Assembly: GCF_004364315.1 (NCBI RefSeq)
Contig: NZ_SOBR01000002.1
Coordinates: forward strand, 124,001 to 188,000
Length of the DNA stretch: 64,000 nucleotides
Reading direction: 5' to 3'
Origin: Chromohalobacter marismortui
GTDB taxonomy: Bacteria > Pseudomonadota > Gammaproteobacteria > Pseudomonadales > Halomonadaceae
This document shows, piece by piece, positions 8,230-17,396 of this stretch. The position numbers and the translations under genes are program-made. The notes below the pieces were generated by a model, which worked only from the letters and a program-made list of their open reading frames with translations, was not told the DNA's origin and made no database searches. The stretch's first letter is position 1, and each line of letters starts with the position of its first letter.

Positions 8230-9516
8230 ATGGATCTGATCGCCACATCCGTACTCGACGATCCCTTGGCCGCCGCGCGTGACGCGACCGCCGACATGCT
8301 TCGCCAGCGTCGGCGCACGTATTCGCTGCCGCAACCCTTCTATAATGATCCGCGCGTGTTCGCGCTGGATATGCAGGAAATCTTTTCCCACGAGTGGCTG
8401 TTCGTCGGCATGACCTGCGAACTCCCCGCCAAGGGCAATTACCTGACCGCGCAGATCGGCGACAACCCCATCATCGTGGTGCGCGGCGACCAGGGCACAC
8501 TGCATGCCTTCCACAACGTCTGCCGACATCGCGGGTCGCGGCTGTGCACGCAGGAGAAAGGCAAGGTCGCCAAGCTGGTCTGTCCCTATCATCAATGGAC
8601 CTACGAACTCGATGGCCGCTTGCTGTTCGCCGGGCAGGACATGGGCGAGGATTTCGACCTTTCCGCGCATGGCCTCAAGCCGGTAGCGGTGAAGAGTGCC
8701 GGCGGTTTCATCTTCATCAGTCTCGCCGAACAGCCACCGGCCATCGACGACTTCCTGGCGACACTCGATGAGTACCTGGCGCCCTACGAGATGGATAACG
8801 TCAAGGTCGCGGCAGAATCGAACATCGTCGAGCAGGCCAACTGGAAGCTGGTCCTCGAGAACAACCGCGAGTGTTATCACTGCAACGGCGCGCATCCGGA
8901 GCTGCTCAACTCGCTGATCGAGTTCGACGACACCGACGACCCCCGCGCCACGCCCGCCTATCGCGACCTGGTCGCTCGCCAGCAGGCCCACTGGGAACGC
9001 CTACAGGTGCCCTGGGCGCTCAAGCACTTCGGCAAGCGCAACCGTCTGACTCGCACGCCGATGATCGACGGCGTCATGTCGATGACCATGGACGGCAAGC
9101 CCGGCTGCAGGAAACTGATGGGAAGCCTCACGAGCCCCGATCTGGGCTCGCTGCGCATTCTGCACCTGCCCAATTCCTGGAACCATTTCATGGGCGATCA
9201 TGCCGTGGTCTTCCGTGTCCTGCCACTGGGCCCGCAACAGACCCTGGTAACCACCAAGTGGCTCGTCCGCCGGGACGCCCAGGAAGGCGTCGATTACGAT
9301 CCGCAATGGCTCCGCAAGGTCTGGGATGCCACCAACGATCAGGATCGGCAACTGGCCGAGGAGAACCAGCGCGGCATCAACTCCATCGCCTACCAGCCCG
9401 GTCCCTACTCCGAGACCTACGAATTCGGCGTGATCGACTTCGTCGACTGGTACAGCGAGACGATGCTCTCGTATCTGGAATCGGAGACGCCTTCGCTGCA
9501 GGTCGTGCAAGGCTGA
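8230..9516 (+). CDS. gbcA: Glycine betaine demethylase Rieske oxygenase subunit
   Basis: 428 residues from the ATG at 8230, chosen because of the GAAGAGG site upstream and the match to the family N-terminus; the frame stays open further upstream. It oxidatively demethylates glycine betaine to dimethylglycine, releasing formaldehyde. The Rieske [2Fe-2S] ligands are visible as C98-R-H100 and C118-P-Y-H121. The mononuclear iron site is marked by YHCNGAH, with H217 and H222. It pairs with gbcB, transcribed divergently. A palindromic hairpin follows the stop. Confidence 0.93.
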   Translation: MDLIATSVLDDPLAAARDATADMLRQRRRTYSLPQPFYNDPRVFALDMQEIFSHEWLFVGMTCELPAKGNYLTAQIGDNPIIVVRGDQGTLHAFHNVCRHRGSRLCTQEKGKVAKLVCPYHQWTYELDGRLLFAGQDMGEDFDLSAHGLKPVAVKSAGGFIFISLAEQPPAIDDFLATLDEYLAPYEMDNVKVAAESNIVEQANWKLVLENNRECYHCNGAHPELLNSLIEFDDTDDPRATPAYRDLVARQQAHWERLQVPWALKHFGKRNRLTRTPMIDGVMSMTMDGKPGCRKLMGSLTSPDLGSLRILHLPNSWNHFMGDHAVVFRVLPLGPQQTLVTTKWLVRRDAQEGVDYDPQWLRKVWDATNDQDRQLAEENQRGINSIAYQPGPYSETYEFGVIDFVDWYSETMLSYLESETPSLQVVQG

Positions 9517-9551
9517 CGCCTGACGGTAGGTACTGAAAGGCATGATGTAGT

Positions 9552-9577
9552 ATCCCGCGCCGATGTCGGCGCGGGAT
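9552..9577. terminator. 12-bp-stem palindrome between gbcA and the convergent phzF-like gene
   Basis: ATCCCGCGCCGA / TCGGCGCGGGAT with a TG centre. It overlaps the first stop base of the phzF-like gene. There is no T-tract, so termination may be bidirectional and inefficient or factor-aided. Confidence 0.55.
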
Positions 9578-10443
9578 CAATGATAGAGCTTGCCCTCGCC
9601 TACGGTGTGGGCTCGGCCTCCAATAAGAATGGTCATGGCATCGTCACGTTCGACCCAGGCATGAATACGACTGGGGCGGCCCATTTCGATACCCTGATCG
9701 ATCTGCCAGTACCGCGGCCCCACGTCCGGTTCCCGAACCGCCAGATAGCCAGCCAATGCCGAGGCGGCACTGCCAGTCGCCGGGTCCTCACGGAGACTGC
9801 CGATTGTGGTGGAAAACATGCGCGCGCGCCGGGCCTCGTCGCCGGTACGAACATGCAGGTAGATCTGCTCGATGCCGCTCGGCGACACACTCCGGCCCCA
9901 TGATGCCGCCGACGGTCGCGCCTGCTCCAGGGCATCGAGGCTATCCAGTTCGATGAGATGGTAGGCAAGGCCACAAGAGGCAATTTCCGGCTCATCGACT
10001 ACCTGAGAGGCCGACAACCCCAGCAGCTCGGCAGCCATGGCACTATCCAGCGAGCTTGGCTGTACGTCGACTGGCCGGGCGGTCTTGAAACGGGCCATGC
10101 CCTCGTCGAAATGCACTTCCAGATTTCCCACACCGGCTTGCAACACGAGTAGCGACCGGCGATCGGCTAAATCGAGTGAGGCCAGCAAATGAGCCGTTCC
10201 GATGACCGGGTGGCCGGCGAAGGGCAATTCAGTGCCAGGGGTAAAGATGCGGATCGGGAAGCGGTTATCGGCTGTCTGCTTACCGACGAAAACCGTCTCC
10301 GAGAGATTCAATTCCGTCGCGATAGCCTGCATCCGCTCGGCGCATATGCCCGACGCTTCCGTAAAAACGGCCAACGGATTACCCGCAAACGGCGTATCCG
10401 TGAACACATCGAGTAGGTAATAACGGTCACCGGCCTTTTCCAT
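9577..10443 (-). CDS. PhzF-family isomerase-like protein
   Basis: 288 residues with the hallmark PhzF/DapF-like start (YLLDVFTDTPFAGNPLAVF), the catalytic-Glu region ELNLSETVFV (about 45-54), RIFTPGTELPFAGHPVIGTAH, and near the C-terminus EDPATGSAASALAGYL. Most members outside phenazine clusters have no proven substrate, and no phenazine genes lie nearby. RBS GGTAGGTGAA precedes 10443. It is probably a single gene unrelated to betaine metabolism. Confidence 0.88.
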   Translation of the reverse strand: MEKAGDRYYLLDVFTDTPFAGNPLAVFTEASGICAERMQAIATELNLSETVFVGKQTADNRFPIRIFTPGTELPFAGHPVIGTAHLLASLDLADRRSLLVLQAGVGNLEVHFDEGMARFKTARPVDVQPSSLDSAMAAELLGLSASQVVDEPEIASCGLAYHLIELDSLDALEQARPSAASWGRSVSPSGIEQIYLHVRTGDEARRARMFSTTIGSLREDPATGSAASALAGYLAVREPDVGPRYWQIDQGIEMGRPSRIHAWVERDDAMTILIGGRAHTVGEGKLYH

Positions 10444-10618
10444 CGGTTCACCTACCCCTGAAAACGAAGCGTAGCATCGCGTCCTGAAAGCGCTTAACCG
10501 GCCGCTGGTTCATTAAGCGAATCCCAGCCGAGAACCAATGGCGTCATCTCTGGCGCTCCCGCATGACACGCCCACACCGCACCCGTCTCGGCGTGTCGAT
10601 GGACGTCGCAAGCGCTGC

Positions 10619-10867
10619 TTATTCGTTCGCGCGCAGGCGAGGCCGCAGATGAGTGTCGATCGCCTGGCGTACCGAGGGCAGCATTTCATCGCTGTGCTGC
10701 ATCATGTCGTGAATGGCCTCGGGCAATCCTGGCACCCCGACTTCGTTGTACTTGCAGGCGGCCATGCGGGCACAGGTTTCGGGGCAGGCCCCGTCGGGGA
10801 TGCGTACGCCCAGAGCCTGCAGGCGCTGGCGGAAGTCGTCGCCGTCGATCAAATCCGCGATCATCAT
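10619..10867 (-). CDS. Small Cys-containing protein of unknown function
   Basis: 82 residues behind an excellent Shine-Dalgarno (GAGGAGGGTGA); ATGs at 10867 and 10864 are both possible. The protein is soluble-looking and carries three Cys in PETCARMAACKYN (about residues 29-41), spaced C-x3-C-x5-C. It ends in a basic tail (THLRPRLRANE). I do not recognise the family. It lies 139 bases downstream of purU on the same strand, so it may be the last gene of the sox-purU unit, or stand alone. The coding call rests on the RBS, codon composition and lack of a competing frame. Confidence 0.6.
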   Translation of the reverse strand: MMIADLIDGDDFRQRLQALGVRIPDGACPETCARMAACKYNEVGVPGLPEAIHDMMQHSDEMLPSVRQAIDTHLRPRLRANE

Positions 10868-11006
10868 GGCTCACCCTCCTCTTGATAAAGATCTCCATAA
10901 GGCGGCGCCATCTGGAGGTCGTGCTTGTGATTGTCGTGTTCGAGTGTTTACCGCACGGGCCTATTTAGATTAGGAGAATGTCGAAAAAATTCCCGCTGTC
11001 GCCGCA

Positions 11007-11873
11007 TCAACGTGTGAATACCACGGTGCGCTTGGCATGCAAAAACACCCTGCGCTCCAGATGAAGCGATACGGCCCGCGCCAAGGTCAAGCACTCGATG
11101 TCTCGCCCCTTGACCACCAGGTCCTCGGGATAATCGGCATGACTGACCGGCTCCACCCCTTGGGTGATGATGGGGCCTTCATCGAGATCGTCGTTGATGT
11201 AATGCGCGGTGGCCCCGACCAGTTTGACGCCTTTTTCGTAGGCCTGGTGATACGGCTTGGCCCCTTTGAACCCCGGCAACAACGAGTGATGAATGTTGAT
11301 CGCGCGCCCGCTGAGACGCGCGCACATCTCACTGGAAAGTACTTGCATGTAACGCGCCAGGATCACCAGCTCGGCGCCGGTGGACTCGATCACGTCCAGG
11401 ACGCGAGCTTCCTGCGCTGCCTTGGTCTCGGGCGTGATCGGAAAATGGTGATATGCCAAGCCGTGCCCGGTTACCAACGATTCGAGATCGGGGTGATTGG
11501 AAATCACCGCACGAATATCCAGCGGCAACTGCCCGGTGCGGTAGCGATACAACAGATCGTGGAGGCAATGATCGGCCTTGGAGACCATGATCACCACCGG
11601 CGTGCGGCGCCCGGGCGGGGTCAGTTCGAAATCCATCTCGAATTCGAAGGCCCGGGTCGCGAAATCGGCCTGAAACATCTCGGCATCGAAGTCGGAGGCC
11701 AAGGGTCGAAATTCGGTACGAATGAAGAAACGCTCGCCCAGGCGGTCATCGAACGACTGCTGCTCGGTGATGTAGCAATCGCGCTCCTTGAGGAAGCGCG
11801 TCACGACATCCACAGTGCCCAGGCGGCTCGGGCACTGTGCGGCGAGGATCCACGTATCGTCATTGCGACTCAT
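11007..11873 (-). CDS. purU: Formyltetrahydrofolate deformylase
   Basis: 288 residues from the ATG at 11873, chosen for its family-like N-terminus (MSRNDDTWILAAQCPSRLG) and GAGAAG site; the frame extends upstream inside soxG. An N-terminal ACT domain (to about residue 85) precedes a formyltransferase-fold domain with ISNHPDLESL, HHSLLPGFKGAKPY and GATAHYINDDLDEGP, which supply the Asn/His/Asp catalytic set. It hydrolyses 10-formyl-THF to formate and THF. The start overlaps the soxG stop by 14 bases, so it is co-translated with the sarcosine oxidase genes and would recycle THF after sarcosine oxidation. Confidence 0.93.
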   Translation of the reverse strand: MSRNDDTWILAAQCPSRLGTVDVVTRFLKERDCYITEQQSFDDRLGERFFIRTEFRPLASDFDAEMFQADFATRAFEFEMDFELTPPGRRTPVVIMVSKADHCLHDLLYRYRTGQLPLDIRAVISNHPDLESLVTGHGLAYHHFPITPETKAAQEARVLDVIESTGAELVILARYMQVLSSEMCARLSGRAINIHHSLLPGFKGAKPYHQAYEKGVKLVGATAHYINDDLDEGPIITQGVEPVSHADYPEDLVVKGRDIECLTLARAVSLHLERRVFLHAKRTVVFTR

Positions 11874-12534
11874 GGCGATCTTCTCGAACGACACCGATGC
11901 CATATTCCGCCCCTGCATCCAGCAGCCAGCGATACACGTAGTCGGCGAAACTGCGCCGGACGATGAGCTCCCAACGCGACTCATCGGGGCGACGCAAGAT
12001 CACGCTGGTCTTGGCGAAGAGCGTGGTCACGCCCTTGCCCACCGTGAACGCATGCGGGTCGACATCATAGACCGTCGACTTCATCAGGACCTCGTGCGCC
12101 GCCTCCCCGGAGAGTTCGATCAGCGTCTGCCCCGCGCTGACATCGACGATGGCGACATGCGACCCGCCGAGATGGGCACGCAACCGTGTCTCGAGGCCGA
12201 AGGTCTCGTCGCCGGGCACGATCAGCAGCCATTCGTCGGGCGACAACCACTGCACGGAGCGCTGGCCATCGGCATCTACGGTCAGTGAATTGGGACGCCC
12301 GGGCAGACCAATGCCGAGCACCTCACGCAGCGCCTCGTCGAGCACGATGGCCCCGCCGCGCAGGATCAGGTGTCCCAGGAACGCCCGTTCGCCGATCACT
12401 GCCCGGCTTTCCTCGCCAGACGCCTCTCCAGGCGCGGGCATACCGCTGCGCTGGAAGGAGTACGCCAGCGGCGACTCGGCCGTGACGGTAGCATGATCGG
12501 CGCGGGCATCGTAGACATGAACGGTGTTAGACAT
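11860..12534 (-). CDS. soxG: Sarcosine oxidase gamma subunit
   Basis: 224 residues from the ATG at 12534, which overlaps the soxA stop by 8 bases. This start is preferred over earlier in-frame codons, which lie deep inside soxA. SoxG is the small, poorly conserved subunit of the heterotetrameric enzyme; supporting features are the late GCV_T-like block (VQWLSPDEWLLIVPGD, then VDVSAGQTLIELSGEAA) and DPHAFTVGKGVTTLFAKTSVIL. Gene order soxB-soxD-soxA-soxG is the standard one. Confidence 0.9.
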   Translation of the reverse strand: MSNTVHVYDARADHATVTAESPLAYSFQRSGMPAPGEASGEESRAVIGERAFLGHLILRGGAIVLDEALREVLGIGLPGRPNSLTVDADGQRSVQWLSPDEWLLIVPGDETFGLETRLRAHLGGSHVAIVDVSAGQTLIELSGEAAHEVLMKSTVYDVDPHAFTVGKGVTTLFAKTSVILRRPDESRWELIVRRSFADYVYRWLLDAGAEYGIGVVREDRHESQ

Positions 12535-15500
12535 GCTGGCGCTCTCCCTGGGGATCGACGAATTGAGTACCGACGATGTCGGCTTCATGTATACGGCCAT
12601 CGGCCATCGGCAAGTAGACGCTCTCGCCCATGCGCTGATGGCCACCCTTGACCACCGCCAGGGCGAAGCCGCTTTCCAGCGTCGGGCTGTAATAGCTGGA
12701 CGTCACGTGGCCCACCATGGGCATGGGAATCGCGTGGTTGGGATCGAAAACGATCTGGGCGCCTTCCTCCAGCACGACCGAAGGGTCCTTGGGGCGCAGC
12801 CCCACCAGCTGCTTGCGATTTTCGCGGCGCGTATCGGAACGCGTCAGCGCTCGCTTGCCGATCCAGGGGAAGGGCTTGTCGTAACCGATGGCCCAGTGCA
12901 TGCCCAGATCCTCGGGCGTCACCGAACCGTCGGTATCCTGACCGACGATGATGAAGCCCTTTTCGGCGCGCAGAACGTGCATGGTTTCCGTGCCGTAGGG
13001 GGTCAAGTCGAAATGCTTGCCGCGTTCGAACAAGGCTTCCCAAACGTGCATGGCGTAATGCGCCTGAACGTTGATTTCGAAGGCCAGCTCCCCGGTGAAG
13101 GAGATCCGGAACACCCGCGCCGGCACGCCGGCCACGTGCCCCTCGCGCCAGTCCATGAACTTGAATGCCTCACGGTCGAGGTCGATATCGGTCATGTCGG
13201 TGAGCAGCTTGCGCGCTTCGGGGCCGGTCACGGTCATCGTCGCCCAGTGGTCGGTGACCGAGGTGAAATATACGTCGAGTTCCGGCCATTCGGTCTGGTG
13301 CCAGAGTTCGAGCCATTCCAGCACCGGCGCGGCGTTGCCGGTCGTAGTGGTCATCAGGAAGTGATTCTCGGCCAGGCAACTGGTGGTGCCGTCATCCATC
13401 ACCATGCCGTCGTCGCCGCACATCAGTCCATAGCGCACGCGTCCCGGTGCCAGCTTCTGCCATTTGTTGGTGTAGATGCGGCCCAGGAACTCACGCGCAT
13501 CCGGCCCCTGAATATCGATCTTGCCCAGTGTCGAGGCGTCGAGAATGCCCACCCCCTCGCGAACCGCACGGCATTCACGGGCCACCGCTTCCGCCATGGT
13601 TTCGAGTTCGCCACCGGCGCGCTTGCGTGGATAGTACCAGGGTCGCTTCCACTGGCCGACGTCCTCGAATTCGGCGCCCTGGGCAACGTGCCAGGCCTGC
13701 ATCGGCGTGTAGCGTTCGGGATCGAAGAGCTCGCGGCAGTGGCGTCCGACCACGGCACCGAAGGTCACCGGCGTGTAGTTGGGCCTGAAGACCGTAGTAC
13801 CGGTTTCGGGAATGCTCTGCCCCAGGCAGCGTGCGGCGACCGCCATGCCATTGATATTGCCCAGCTTGCCCTGGTCGGTGCCGAAGCCCATGGCGGTATA
13901 ACGCTTGACGTGTTCGATGGATTCGAACCCTTCGAGCGTTGCCACTTCGATGGCGGCGGCAGTGACGTCATTCTGCAGATCGACGAACTGCTTGGGCGCA
14001 CGCAGCGTAGCTTTCTCATGCGGCACCTGGAACAGTGCGCAGGCAGGGCCTTCATGACGCGGCGCGACACGCGGCAAGTCCGCGTCGTTCACGGTGGTGG
14101 CGAATCCGAGCGCCGTCACTGCATTGGCACCGGCCTCGACGCCATCCGCCAGCACCTCGCCCAGCGGATAGACGCCATGAGCACCGCCCGCCGCCGTGAC
14201 GCCCGCCACGGTGGTCGGCACGAAGCCTATGATGTCATCGCTCCATACCGGACGCGCGCCGGTATGCGAAGCCAGATGGATGACCGGACTGTAGCCGCCG
14301 GAGCTGGCGATGGTGTCACACTCGAGCGTCTCGACTTTTCCGGTGACCGTGAAGGCGTCCACGTCGATGGCCGCCACGCGGGCCGACGAGACGCGCTGCG
14401 CGCCCTTGGCCTCGATCACCGCGCTGCCGGTGATGACGCGGATGCCCGCGGCCTTGGCCTGCGCGACGAGGTCGCCCTCCGGCGCGGTGCGGGCATCGAC
14501 GATGGCTGCCACCTCACGTCCGGCCTCCTGCCAATCCAATGCGGCGCGGTAAGCGTGATCATTGCTGGTGGAGAGGACCAGCTTCCGGCCGGGCACCACG
14601 CCGTAGCGGCGGATGTAGGTCGACACCGCCCCGGCCAGCAGATTGCCGGGGACATCGTTGTTGGCATACACCAGGGGGCGCTCATGCGCGCCGGTCGCCA
14701 GCACCACCTGGCCGGCACGTACCCGGTGCAGTCGTGAGCGCGACTGGCGATGGCCGGCCCGAGACGGCGCACTATCGCCCAGGTGCTCGGTGCGGCGCTC
14801 GTGAAGCGTCACGAAATGATGATCGTGATAACCATGCGCGGTGGTGCGCGGCAGCAAGGTGACGTTATCGTATTCCGCCAGCGCCGCCAGTGTCGCCTGC
14901 AGCCAATGAGCGGCGGGTCGATCGTCCAGCGTCTCGCGCGTATCGAGCAACGAGCCGCCCATCGTCTCCTGCTCATCGCACAGGATCACGCGAGCCCCGG
15001 CACGCGCCGCCGTGAGTGCCGCGCTCAAGCCCGCGGGGCCAGCACCGACGACGAGCAGATCGCAATGCCGATGCATGTGATCGTAGATATCCGGATCGGG
15101 CTGTGTCGGGCTGCGCCCCAGGCCGGCGGTCTTGCGGATGTATTTCTCGTAGGTCATCCACATCGAGGCCGGTGCCATGAAGGTCTTGTAGTAGAACCCC
15201 GGCGGCATGAAGGGACTGCCCAGCTTCCCCACCCAGCGCATGATGTCGCGCTGCACGTCGGGCCAACCATTGGTGCTACTCGCGACCAGGCCGTCATACA
15301 GCGCCTGCTGGGTAGCGCGCACGTTGGGCACCTGAGTCGCCTCCGTCGCACCCAATTGCACCACCGCATTGGGCTCTTCCGCACCTGCCGCCACGATGCC
15401 GCGTGGGCGCGAGTACTTGAAGCTGCGATTGACCAGGTCGACGCCGTTGGCCAACAAGGCCGAGGCTAGAGTATCGCCGGGATGGCCGGTGTATGAGTGG

Positions 15501-15586
15501 CCATTGAAGGTAAAGGTCAACGCTTGCGTACGGTCGACCTGACCGCCTTGCGCCAGGCGGTTGGGCTGTGCTGCTGTCTGGCTCAT
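12527..15586 (-). CDS. soxA: Sarcosine oxidase alpha subunit
   Basis: 1019 residues, the normal size. Domain order: N-terminal ferredoxin-like fold lacking cluster cysteines (HPGDTLASALLANGVDLV), a nucleotide-binding domain with LLVVGAGPAGLSAALTAARAG (near 180), a second dinucleotide region with VVLATGAHERPLVY, and from about residue 600 a GCV_T/aminomethyltransferase domain that binds THF. The complex oxidises sarcosine to glycine and H2O2 and delivers the methyl group to THF or as formaldehyde. Arg/Ser-rich residues around 262-290 (SAPSRAGHRQSRSRLHRVR) may be a lineage insertion. It overlaps soxD by 4 bases (ATGA). Confidence 0.95.
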   Translation of the reverse strand: MSQTAAQPNRLAQGGQVDRTQALTFTFNGHSYTGHPGDTLASALLANGVDLVNRSFKYSRPRGIVAAGAEEPNAVVQLGATEATQVPNVRATQQALYDGLVASSTNGWPDVQRDIMRWVGKLGSPFMPPGFYYKTFMAPASMWMTYEKYIRKTAGLGRSPTQPDPDIYDHMHRHCDLLVVGAGPAGLSAALTAARAGARVILCDEQETMGGSLLDTRETLDDRPAAHWLQATLAALAEYDNVTLLPRTTAHGYHDHHFVTLHERRTEHLGDSAPSRAGHRQSRSRLHRVRAGQVVLATGAHERPLVYANNDVPGNLLAGAVSTYIRRYGVVPGRKLVLSTSNDHAYRAALDWQEAGREVAAIVDARTAPEGDLVAQAKAAGIRVITGSAVIEAKGAQRVSSARVAAIDVDAFTVTGKVETLECDTIASSGGYSPVIHLASHTGARPVWSDDIIGFVPTTVAGVTAAGGAHGVYPLGEVLADGVEAGANAVTALGFATTVNDADLPRVAPRHEGPACALFQVPHEKATLRAPKQFVDLQNDVTAAAIEVATLEGFESIEHVKRYTAMGFGTDQGKLGNINGMAVAARCLGQSIPETGTTVFRPNYTPVTFGAVVGRHCRELFDPERYTPMQAWHVAQGAEFEDVGQWKRPWYYPRKRAGGELETMAEAVARECRAVREGVGILDASTLGKIDIQGPDAREFLGRIYTNKWQKLAPGRVRYGLMCGDDGMVMDDGTTSCLAENHFLMTTTTGNAAPVLEWLELWHQTEWPELDVYFTSVTDHWATMTVTGPEARKLLTDMTDIDLDREAFKFMDWREGHVAGVPARVFRISFTGELAFEINVQAHYAMHVWEALFERGKHFDLTPYGTETMHVLRAEKGFIIVGQDTDGSVTPEDLGMHWAIGYDKPFPWIGKRALTRSDTRRENRKQLVGLRPKDPSVVLEEGAQIVFDPNHAIPMPMVGHVTSSYYSPTLESGFALAVVKGGHQRMGESVYLPMADGRIHEADIVGTQFVDPQGERQHV

Positions 15587-15993
15587 GCCTGCGCTCCCTT
15601 GACCGACGCCAGAGCGGCGTCGCTGGCACCTACGGCCTGCTGGCCACCCTCGGCGACCTGCACGCTATCGGTTTTCCCCTCACGCGCGGTTTTTTCCTCA
15701 CGCGCCAGATGCTCGGCGCCCACCGTCGGCTGTTCGCCCATCTTGTAGGTTTCGAGAATCTCGTAACTCACGGTATGGCGCGTGATATTGAAGAACTTGC
15801 GACACCCAACGGCATGCAGCCACATCTCGTGATGGATGCCGCGCGGATTGTCGCGGAAGAACAGATAGTCGCCCCACGCCTCATCGCTGCAGGCATCCGG
15901 GTCCTCGGGACGGGCGATGTGCGCCTGGCCCTTGGGATGAAATTCCTCTTCCTCGCGATGTTCTTCGCAATAGGGGCAGTAGATATGGAACAT
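15583..15993 (-). CDS. soxD: Sarcosine oxidase delta subunit
   Basis: 136 residues, somewhat longer than typical SoxD (about 100) because of a hydrophilic C-terminal extension (from about residue 95) rich in Glu, Lys and Ala. The N-terminus has the zinc ligands HIYCPYCEEHREEEEF, and DEAWGDYLFFRDNPRGIHHEMWLHAVGCRKFFN is split by the conserved GCRKFF motif. The subunit binds structural zinc. RBS AAGGGAGAG precedes the start. It lies 12 bases after soxB. Confidence 0.93.
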   Translation of the reverse strand: MFHIYCPYCEEHREEEEFHPKGQAHIARPEDPDACSDEAWGDYLFFRDNPRGIHHEMWLHAVGCRKFFNITRHTVSYEILETYKMGEQPTVGAEHLAREEKTAREGKTDSVQVAEGGQQAVGASDAALASVKGAQA

Positions 15994-16005
15994 GGTGGCT
16001 CTCCC

Positions 16006-17256
16006 TTAGTGCGCGACGCCAGCGGCGCCGTGCTCGTCGATCAACGCGCCGCTGTGGAAGCGGTCGATGGAAAACGGCGCGGCGATGGGATGCATCTCCC
16101 CCTTGGCCAGACTGGCCGCGAAGACATGCCCCGAGCCCGGTGTCGCCTTGAAACCGCCCGTGCCCCAGCCACAGTTGAAATAGAGTCCCTTGACCTTGGT
16201 CTTGGAAAGGATCGGGCAGGCATCCGGGCAGGTATCGACGATGCCGCCCCACTGCCGGTTCATGCGCACCCGGGAGAAGATCGGGAACATCTCGACGATG
16301 GCCTGCAAGGTGTGCTCGACGGTGGGATAGCTGCCCCGCTGGCCATAGCCGTTGTAGCCGTCGATGCCCGCGCCGATGACCAGGTCACCCTTGTCGGACT
16401 GACTGATGTAACCGTGCACGTGATTGGACATCACCACAGTGTCCAGCACCGGCTTGAGCGGCTCGGAGACCAGTGCCTGCAAGGGATGCGACTCCAGCGG
16501 CAAGTTGAGGCCGGCCATGCCGGCCAGCACGCTGGAATTGCCCGCCGTGACACAGCCCACGGTCTTGGCCTCGATATCGCCGCGGTTGGTGTGCACGCCC
16601 AGGATCCGCCCATCGCGAATCTTGAAGCCGGTGACCTCGGTGTTCTGCAGCAGGTCGACGCCCAGTGCGTCGGCGGCACGGGCATACCCCCAGGCCACGG
16701 CATCGTGACGCGCCACCCCGGCACGCGGTTGCCAGGACGCCCCCATGACCGGGTATCGAGCACGCTTCGAGCAGTCCATGATCGGCACCAGCGACTGCAC
16801 CCCTTCGGCATCCAGCACCTCGCCATCGATGCCGTTGAGGCGATTGGCATTGACCCGGCGCTGAATGTCGCGCATGTCCTGCAGGGTATGGCCCAGGTTC
16901 AACACGCCACGCTGGGAGAACATGACGTTGTAGTTGAGCTCCTGCGAGAGCCCTTCCCAATGCTTCATGGCATGCTCGTAGAGCGCCGCCGACTCGTCCC
17001 ACAAGTAGTTGGAACGCACGATGGTGGTGTTGCGCGCGGTATTACCCCCGCCCAGCCAGCCTTTCTCGAGTACCGCCACGTTGGTAATGCCGTGTTCCTT
17101 GGCCAGGTAGTACGCCGTGGCCAGACCATGTCCCCCACCGCCGACGATGATCACGTCATAGCCCGGCTTGGGCGTGGGATTGCGCCATTGGCGTTGCCAA
17201 TCCTCGTGGTGACGTAACGCGTGCTTGACGAGCCCGAAGCCTGAATAACGTTGCAT
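16006..17256 (-). CDS. soxB: Sarcosine oxidase beta subunit
   Basis: 416 residues of the DAO flavoprotein family, the catalytic subunit. The FAD-binding [19 protein letters not shown] lies near residue 35, followed by [20 protein letters not shown], the FAD/FMN region. The C-terminal part has [18 protein letters not shown]. It demethylates sarcosine at the noncovalent FAD. The start at 17256 has a strong AGGAGAGGTG site. It opens the soxBDAG-purU unit, 140 bases downstream of the formate dehydrogenase alpha gene, with an inverted repeat in the gap. Confidence 0.95.
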   Translation of the reverse strand: MQRYSGFGLVKHALRHHEDWQRQWRNPTPKPGYDVIIVGGGGHGLATAYYLAKEHGITNVAVLEKGWLGGGNTARNTTIVRSNYLWDESAALYEHAMKHWEGLSQELNYNVMFSQRGVLNLGHTLQDMRDIQRRVNANRLNGIDGEVLDAEGVQSLVPIMDCSKRARYPVMGASWQPRAGVARHDAVAWGYARAADALGVDLLQNTEVTGFKIRDGRILGVHTNRGDIEAKTVGCVTAGNSSVLAGMAGLNLPLESHPLQALVSEPLKPVLDTVVMSNHVHGYISQSDKGDLVIGAGIDGYNGYGQRGSYPTVEHTLQAIVEMFPIFSRVRMNRQWGGIVDTCPDACPILSKTKVKGLYFNCGWGTGGFKATPGSGHVFAASLAKGEMHPIAAPFSIDRFHSGALIDEHGAAGVAH

Positions 17257-17352
17257 GGCACCTCTCCTGCGCTATCCCCGTGCGCTGTCATGGCACGACG
17301 ACGTGTCTGTGTCTGCCACGATGGTAGCCCCGTCCTCCTGGGCGCCGGGTAC

Positions 17353-17383
17353 TCGCAAACGTCATGCCCGGATGCGTTTGCGA
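17353..17383. promoter_or_regulatory. 9-bp inverted repeat between formate dehydrogenase alpha gene and soxB
   Basis: TCGCAAACG (17353-17361) pairs with CGTTTGCGA (17375-17383) around a 13-base centre that can extend the stem with CAT/ATG. It begins 14 bases past the fdhF stop at 17397. There is no T-run, so it could be a weak terminator of the upstream genes or an operator of soxB. Confidence 0.5.
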
Positions 17384-17396
17384 CACGTCAGTGCGA

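Noticed and set aside
12524-14737. Long plus-strand open frame of 737 residues opposite soxA
   Set aside because: It is antisense to soxA, its product has no family features (His/Gly/Arg-rich), and it reflects GC-rich codon bias in the opposite strand.
15568-17217. 549-residue plus-strand open frame opposite soxD and soxB
   Set aside because: Antisense to two sox genes, no motif support.
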